DNA of 15,641 bases from G039029935 sp039029935. GTDB taxonomy: Bacteria > Chloroflexota > Anaerolineae > Caldilineales > Caldilineaceae. Below, piece after piece: positions 6,701-12,700 of the stretch. A program made the translations under genes and the position numbers. The first letter of the stretch is position 1; each line of letters starts with the position of its first letter. The notes under the pieces are model-generated. The model worked only from the letters and a program-made list of their open reading frames with translations, had not been told where the DNA came from and searched no databases. The DNA lies in NCBI GenBank assembly GCA_039029935.1, contig JBCCFC010000150.1, positions 1-15,641 of the forward strand. Direction: 5' to 3'.

Positions 6701-6805
6701 GTTGAAAGGTTGAAAGGTTGAAGAGTTGAAGGGTTGAAAAGTGGAAAGGTTAAATGATACCTCTTCAACCTTCCACCCTTCAACTTTTCAACCCTTCGAC
6801 TCTTC
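6701..6805. repeat. Long palindrome of 8-bp repeats between binding-protein and permease genes
   Basis: From 6701 to 6748 there are six tandem 8-base units of the form GTTGAARR (one GTGGAAAG), and 6763-6805 carries the same kind of units on the opposite strand. Positions 6720-6742 pair with 6783-6805 at 22 of 23 bases, and a second inner stem (6743-6751 with 6767-6774) extends it. The hairpin begins one base after the stop codon of the binding-protein gene and ends shortly before the ribosome site of the permease gene. It lacks a terminal T-run. The likely role, by position, is transcript stabilisation or attenuation that lowers permease relative to binding protein; this is inferred. Confidence 0.88.
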
Positions 6806-6806
6806 A

Positions 6807-8135
6807 CTAAATCGTTGGTTTATCCAATACACCCTGAATGGCTGCATTCAGGTTCTCCAGTTCACCCATGAAGTCCGCATCTGGGTCCAGGACAACCGAA
6901 ATTGCCTGGTTAAAGGTGTTACGGAATTCGAGAGCACGGGCGTTGGCAGGCACAGACCAAGGTTGCGCAACTTCTAGCCATTGCAACATCGCTTGGAAGG
7001 TTGGGTCTTCAGACAAGAATGGATCTTCCCATGCCTCTTTGAGAAATGGTGCTGGTGCGCCACCCTTCACAGCCGCCAAACGCGCTTCTTTGCTCATCAA
7101 GAATTTGCCCCATTCAAAGGCGGCATCAATGTTGTCGCCTTGGCTGTTGATACAGAACGTGTCACAACCGATGAAGGAACCGCGTTGACCGCCTGGGCCT
7201 GATGGGACAGGGAAGCCACGCCACTCGAACTTATCTTCAATCGTGCGCAGCCCCGTGCCATAATACCAGATACCATGTGACCACGTAGCGGTAAATTCAT
7301 TCAAGAAGGCATCATTGACAATTTGCTCACGCGTCGGGCTGACGCCATGTTCTTCGACCAATGAGCGCATGAAGGCCATTGCGTCGACCGCTTCATCTGA
7401 CAAAAGCGTTGACTGCTTGCGCTCTTCATCCACCCAGTCACCACCCCAGCTACGGATGAAGTTATAGGTGTTCTGTGCGTTATAGTCAAACATGTAGCCA
7501 AACTGTTCTTCGCTGGTGGCCTCCTTCATCACATCCAACCAAGGGTCTTGGTAGCTCCACTCCCACTCTGGCAACGGCAATCCCTTTTCTTCCATAGCTG
7601 TGACATTTGTATACAGCGTGGTCCAGCCGGGATGCCCCGACATGGGTAGCCCGATAAGCTTGTCATCCACTGTGATTTGCTCGATACCGATAGAGAAATA
7701 ATTATCAGCATCCCACCAAGGGTCTGCTTCCAGTAGCGGTGTGACATCCAGCGCAATACCCGCTGAGGCAAAAGGATAAAGTTGCCCAAAAACATTGCCC
7801 CAATATGAATCGCCTAGCTCCGCACCAGCCGCCAGCGTTGCAAGCTTTTGTTGATACTCAGCGTTGGGTGTCGCTTCAATTTTCACACGAATCGCATCTT
7901 GCACTTCGTGGTAGATTTCCGCTTGCCCTGTGTAGAACTCTTCATTTCTGCCTGTGCGTGTGTGCCAAACAATCTCGGTTGGCTCACTGGCCCCACCATC
8001 ATCTCCACCGCCGCTCGGGGCTGCGCCTGGGGCACACGCTGCCAAGAACAATGTTGCACTGGTAGCTGCCATCCCTTTCAAGACTTGGCGACGACTCAGA
8101 TGTCGATTGAGTTTTCCCTGTACAAATTTATGCAT
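6807..8135 (-). CDS. Carbohydrate ABC transporter substrate-binding lipoprotein (system B)
   Basis: This is a family 1 extracellular solute-binding protein, 442 residues from the chosen start. It has a twin-arginine motif (SRRQVLKG, residues 14-21), a hydrophobic stretch and a lipobox LAAC with lipidated cysteine at residue 34, then a Gly/Asp-rich spacer (GGGDDGG) before the binding domain. It captures ligand outside the membrane and delivers it to the permeases at 4778-6685. I prefer the ATG at 8135 because AAAGGC precedes it by about 8 bases; the upstream ATG at 8150 has no visible ribosome site and would add MKGRD. A promoter TTGTCA-N17-TAAAAT lies about 100 bases upstream. Resemblance to the system A protein is confined to the export signal and general fold, so the two probably bind different ligands. 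Confidence 0.92.
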   Translation of the reverse strand: MHKFVQGKLNRHLSRRQVLKGMAATSATLFLAACAPGAAPSGGGDDGGASEPTEIVWHTRTGRNEEFYTGQAEIYHEVQDAIRVKIEATPNAEYQQKLATLAAGAELGDSYWGNVFGQLYPFASAGIALDVTPLLEADPWWDADNYFSIGIEQITVDDKLIGLPMSGHPGWTTLYTNVTAMEEKGLPLPEWEWSYQDPWLDVMKEATSEEQFGYMFDYNAQNTYNFIRSWGGDWVDEERKQSTLLSDEAVDAMAFMRSLVEEHGVSPTREQIVNDAFLNEFTATWSHGIWYYGTGLRTIEDKFEWRGFPVPSGPGGQRGSFIGCDTFCINSQGDNIDAAFEWGKFLMSKEARLAAVKGGAPAPFLKEAWEDPFLSEDPTFQAMLQWLEVAQPWSVPANARALEFRNTFNQAISVVLDPDADFMGELENLNAAIQGVLDKPTI

Positions 8136-8172
8136 GTCTCTGCCTTTCATGGTCTGAATCTATTGAGTAAAT

Positions 8173-8214
8173 GCCGTTAAAAATGACGTTACCTTAATTG
8201 AGTTTGGCAACGGC
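8173..8214. promoter_or_regulatory. Spaced inverted repeat in the leader of binding protein B
   Basis: GCCGTT (8173-8178) and AACGGC (8209-8214) are perfect 6-bp arms 30 bases apart, between the predicted start point and the gene. They could be half-sites of a regulator or the base of a leader hairpin. The evidence is weak because short arms arise easily by chance. Confidence 0.25.
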
Positions 8215-8231
8215 TAGAATGAATACACAAC

Positions 8232-8260
8232 ATTTTACCCTTAGTTTTCATGTTTGACAA
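8232..8260 (-). promoter_or_regulatory. Predicted promoter of the system B operon
   Basis: On the minus strand there is a -35 TTGTCA (8255-8260, five of six consensus bases), a spacer of exactly 17 bases and a -10 TAAAAT (8232-8237, five of six). The start point would be near 8225, giving a leader of about 90 bases to the ATG at 8135. It lies just downstream of the stop codon of the secreted-protein gene at 8302-9711, with no terminator visible between them. Confidence 0.7.
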
Positions 8261-8301
8261 CTTGCATTTTTGTGCCAGAGTACTGAAAGACAGATAGGAT
8301 G

Positions 8302-9711
8302 TTATCTAGAGTTTGCCGCACAGCCATCATCACCAAAAAACAGATTGACAGCACATTGGATATCAGCGACGGTTATCTGCTGATTGCCATTGGTATCGCA
8401 ACCAACGGGGTTGCCGGGAAACCCTTGATTACTGGCTTCATACCAAGGCTGGTCATCATCACCATCAAAGAGTTCAAGTGAAATAGCGGTAAAATCGCCT
8501 GCACCAAACACACCATCCCCATTGCAATCACCCGGCAAAGCCTCGGCAAGGATATTGAGGGTAACAGTGCCCTCCTCGCTAAACTCACCGTCGCTGACAA
8601 CATAGGTAAAGGTATCAACACCGCTGTATCCCGCTGTCGGTGTAAAGAAAATTGTGTTGCCCTCATCACCAATGCTGGGTATACCATTGCTGCCGCCGCT
8701 GACCGCACTGATGGTGAGTGAAACGCCTAGCCCTGCATCAACTTCTGGGTCACTGTCATTGGCAAGCACATCAATCTCCGTTCCACCCACAACCACAATG
8801 GCAGGGTCGTTGATAGCAGGGTCATCAACAGCGATGGGGGCTTCATTTACGTTGGTAATCATGATGGTGAAGCCCTTGTCAAAGGTTTCATCCCCATCAT
8901 CAGTGCGAATCGTCAATAGGTAGCTGCTTTGGGCTTCATAGTCAAAAGACCGTGTGGTTTGGAGTTCGTTGTTGCTGATGACAAAGGCTTCCATATCGCC
9001 ACCGACCAAGCCGTAGCTGTGTGTGTCACTGATGTTGACATCGGTCGCGAGCAGCGTGCCGACAAGTGTACCGCTGGGTTCATTCTCGACAACGACTGTA
9101 TTATCAAGTGTGATATCGGTCGGTGCAACATTAAAGTGGAGGGTCATGGTCGCCCCTGTGGTTGACCCGTTGACTGTATTGCCGCCCGTGTCGCCAAACG
9201 AAGGCGATGGGTCTGCGGAAAAGTTGATGCTGACCGTTCGCGCTGTGCCATCAGTGGTGATACAACCCGCCAACACCTCAAAGGTGAGCATCGCCAGTAC
9301 ACCATCAGGAAAAGCCGTTGCTGCCCCTGACCCCTCCCAGATCGCAATGTCAATTTCACCATCGGCGTCGGTGGCATCATGCGTAACGACAGATTGATAG
9401 GGGTTGTTCACACCAGACAGGCCATTTGTGGTGTCAAAGGTAAGACAGGTCTCATCATAGTCAATCGAAAATCCTCCTGAAATTAGACTATGCCCATTAG
9501 CTGCAAAATTGATGGGAACATCAAAACGGTTGTCGCTCGGCACGTTGATTGTGGTGCTGTCAATGGTGAGTGTAGGGAGTGTCTGGGTTGGGGCTTGCGC
9601 GTTAAGAGAGTTTGGAAAGAGCGTAACCAATAGGATTGAGAACAAAGAGAAGTATGTAAATGATATATAGATTGCATGATGCTCATGCATGAAACTTTTT
9701 ACGTCTTTCAT
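8302..9711 (-). CDS. Secreted cohesin / cadherin-like / dockerin-like protein, 469 residues
   Basis: Residues 1-38 are a Sec signal peptide (hydrophobic 15-33, likely cleavage near SLNA). Domains in order are: cohesin-like (about 45-195, with C89 and C150 perhaps bonded); a cadherin/CADG-like domain (196-292, APTDITLDN start, RSFDYEAQ and LTIRTDDG motifs); an Ig/cadherin-like domain (293-390, EIDVLANDSDPE, TFTYVVSDGEF); and a C-terminal dockerin-like domain (394-466). The dockerin has two calcium loops, DCNGDGVFGAGD and DTNGNQQITVAD, but about 44 residues separate the loop starts, more than the usual roughly 32, and four cysteines are present. The ATG at 9711 has AAGGGA upstream. The gene follows the 1890-residue gene by 40 bases and shares its last two module types, so it is probably in the same operon. 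A role in surface assembly or adhesion is inferred. Confidence 0.9.
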   Translation of the reverse strand: MKDVKSFMHEHHAIYISFTYFSLFSILLVTLFPNSLNAQAPTQTLPTLTIDSTTINVPSDNRFDVPINFAANGHSLISGGFSIDYDETCLTFDTTNGLSGVNNPYQSVVTHDATDADGEIDIAIWEGSGAATAFPDGVLAMLTFEVLAGCITTDGTARTVSINFSADPSPSFGDTGGNTVNGSTTGATMTLHFNVAPTDITLDNTVVVENEPSGTLVGTLLATDVNISDTHSYGLVGGDMEAFVISNNELQTTRSFDYEAQSSYLLTIRTDDGDETFDKGFTIMITNVNEAPIAVDDPAINDPAIVVVGGTEIDVLANDSDPEVDAGLGVSLTISAVSGGSNGIPSIGDEGNTIFFTPTAGYSGVDTFTYVVSDGEFSEEGTVTLNILAEALPGDCNGDGVFGAGDFTAISLELFDGDDDQPWYEASNQGFPGNPVGCDTNGNQQITVADIQCAVNLFFGDDGCAANSR

Positions 9712-9751
9712 AATTATCCCTTAAACACCACTCCTTTCGCCCGTGCATTAT

Positions 9752-12700
9752 TTATCGAACCAGCAAAGGCAAAAAGAGTTTGTTGATGCCCCCGTCAATG
9801 TCAATCGTTGCATGATGGACCGTCACAGGTGTTAGCTCTGCGCCCTGCTCATTTCCCAATGATGCGTTCTGAATGCGCACAGCGGTTAGACCGTTGCTGG
9901 CATAGGCAGCGACCTGTAGTTGGAGCGTCACGAGTGGCGGCTGGCCTTCAAGCGCATCAACAACGGGTGCTGGTGGCACAGATAAACTGACAATGGCGAT
10001 ATCAATGCGCCCTTCATCGCGGTGATGGTTGGCATGAAGGAGCATGTTGGCGGGCGTGTGAAAGGTGACGGCATCGTCCATCCCATCGCCGTCATCATCG
10101 CGTTCATCAAAGTGCAGTTGGGCTGTGTCATAGTGTATGCTAAAGGCGGCGGATGTGACGGTATGTTCTCCACTGTTGAGTATGATGGGCAGGTCAATCA
10201 CCTCACCGACAGAGGCTGCTTGTTGACCACCAACAGCCAAAGAGAGTGCCTCAAAGGTGGTTTCCGCTTCCCTTTCTGCTCTAGTCGCTTCTATATTCAT
10301 TGATGTTCTGAGTTGTGGTCTTCCACCCATGTCACGTCCTGTGACAGCCCCCGCCGTACACGCATTGTTGCCAAAGAAACTATTAATCGAACATTGCAGA
10401 TCAGCGATATTCAGGGTTTGGTCGCCATTGGCATCACAGCCCCGCGCACTACCAGGGAAGCCATGATTGGCCGATTCATACCAAGGCAGACCGTCATCAC
10501 CATCAAAAATTTCTAGCAGAATCGCCGCAAAGTCACCACCACCCAGACCACCGTCGCTGTTACAATCACCGGGCGCATCATTGACGAGGATCACAATGTT
10601 GACGGTCGCCGTATCGGTCAGGATTCCATCGCTGACAACATAAATAAAGTCATCAGCCCCGCTGACATCCTCGTTGGGTGTGTAAATGACGGCACTACCA
10701 TCACCCTTGACAGCAGGGGTCCCCACACCATTGCTACTTGTGCCAACGCCGACCACGTTTAAACCTGCACTGCTATCCTCACCATTCTCATCTACATCCG
10801 TGTCGTTGGCAAGTACGTCGATTTCTGTAACACCGGCAACGATGATGGTGTTCTCATCATCAGGGTCATCGACCGCATTCGGTGTCGGGTTGGCGGGGTT
10901 ATCAATGATTGTGCCGATGGCCTGCCCGTCTGCAATGGTCGCCCCGGATGCGTTGCTCAAAAGCAGATTGAAGCTACGGTTTCCTTGGGCGATGCTTAGG
11001 TTGGCGATAGGGATGGGTATGTTGGCACTGGTTGCACCAGCCGGGATGGTGAGTGTGCCACTTTGCGCCGTGTAGTTTGTGCCTGCAACTGCGGAGCCGT
11101 TCTCTGTCGTGTAATTCACCGTGATATCTTGCGGAAAGGCGTTGGCTAGTCGAACCGTAAAGACCAATTCGCCATCGGTCTCGCTGGCAGAGACATCATC
11201 CACCGAAAGACTCGTATCGGTCTCGTTGTCGATAATGGTTCCCACACCCGTTGCATCCGCAATCACACCGTTGACAGGATTGCTTAGGGTCAAACCAAAG
11301 GTTTCGTGGCCTTCCACCAGTGCATCATCAAGCAGCGTGACATCAATAATGGTGGATGTAAGCCCTGCTGAAATGGTGGCTGTCCCAGAAATCGCCACAA
11401 AGTCGGTTCCCGCACTTGCGCTGGCTGGGTTGCTCAGGGCGGTGGCATAGTCAACGCTGACTGTGCCTGTATGGATGGCAGATAAACTGACCACAAACTG
11501 CATCAGCCCACCCGTTTCGCCAAACGTGGGGTCATCAATGGTGATCATGGGGTCGGCCAAATAGCCTCCGCCTTGAATGGCAAAGTCATAGGGCGTCTCA
11601 TCGCTATCATCGTTTGTGAGCGCAAGCGTGGCTGTATGGTTGCCAGGGATGGTGGGGATAAAGGTGACTTGGAACGTGGTCGCTGTGTTGGTGGCGACTG
11701 TGTTGGCCGGGGCTGTGGTTACGCTAAAGTTGTTGGCAAATGCACCAGTGATCGCGACGGGGAGTGTCAGTGCCAATGGATAGGTTCCTGTATTGCTCAC
11801 GGTGAATGTTTTAACAATAGGTGTACCGATCAGCGTAGTGCCAAAATCTGTGTGATTGCCTGTGCTTGGTATCATGCTACCATCGGCAATCGCCTGTCCA
11901 TTCCCCCTCACATCAATTTCAGGGTCGGTGCCTGTGCCTTGCACCACAAAATCATAGATGCCTTCATCGAGGTCGTCGTTGGCAAGCTCAATGGTTGCGC
12001 TGTGGATACCCAATGCTGAGGGTGTGAAGGTGATATCAAAGGGGGTACTGCTGCTGGCGGCAATGGCGCTATTGGGGTTGGTCGTCACCACAAAATCGGC
12101 GGCGTTGGGTCCCGTGATGGTGAAGGGCAGGATCAGGTTGAGTGGGCCTACACCTGTGTTGCTGACGGTAAAGGTGTTGGTGACAGGTGTGCCAATGCGT
12201 GAGGCCCCAAAGTCTGTCGCGTTGACCGTTGAGACAGTGGTACTGCCATCGACAATGCTCTGCCCATTGCCAAATAGCCCGATTTCTGCCCCTGTACCAC
12301 CCCCTTTGAGGATAAAGTCAAAGGGATTTTCGTCACCGTCATCATTGGTGATGCTCAGGGTGGCGGTGTATACCGTCTGTGCTGTGGGCGTAAAGGTAAC
12401 TTGGAACGTGGTCGTCGCCCCCGCAGCGACAGTGCTGCTGGGGTCAGTTGTCACGGCAAATTGCGCGGCTCCGGGGCCACTGAACGCAATAGGGAGCGTT
12501 AGATTAAGCGCACTTGTGCCGACATTGCTGATGGTGAAGGTGTTAACGACAGGTGTGTTAATGGGCGAGAGACCAAAGTCGGTGGCATTGGTCGTGGTCG
12601 GCGTGGTGCTGCCATCAACAATAGCTTGCCCATTGCCACCAAGCGCAATTTCGGGCAGCGTCCCCGTGCCTTGAATCGCAAACGTAAAGGGGTTTTCATC

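Noticed and set aside
8340..10640. Classical cellulosome locus
   Set aside because: Cohesin- and dockerin-like modules are present, but there are no glycoside hydrolase or carbohydrate-binding domains and no multi-cohesin scaffoldin.
11958..12674. Plus-strand open frame of 238 codons opposite the ASH repeats
   Set aside because: It lies wholly inside the giant gene, and its Val/Ser/Pro-rich low-complexity product repeats with the same period as the ASH units. It is a shadow of the repeats.
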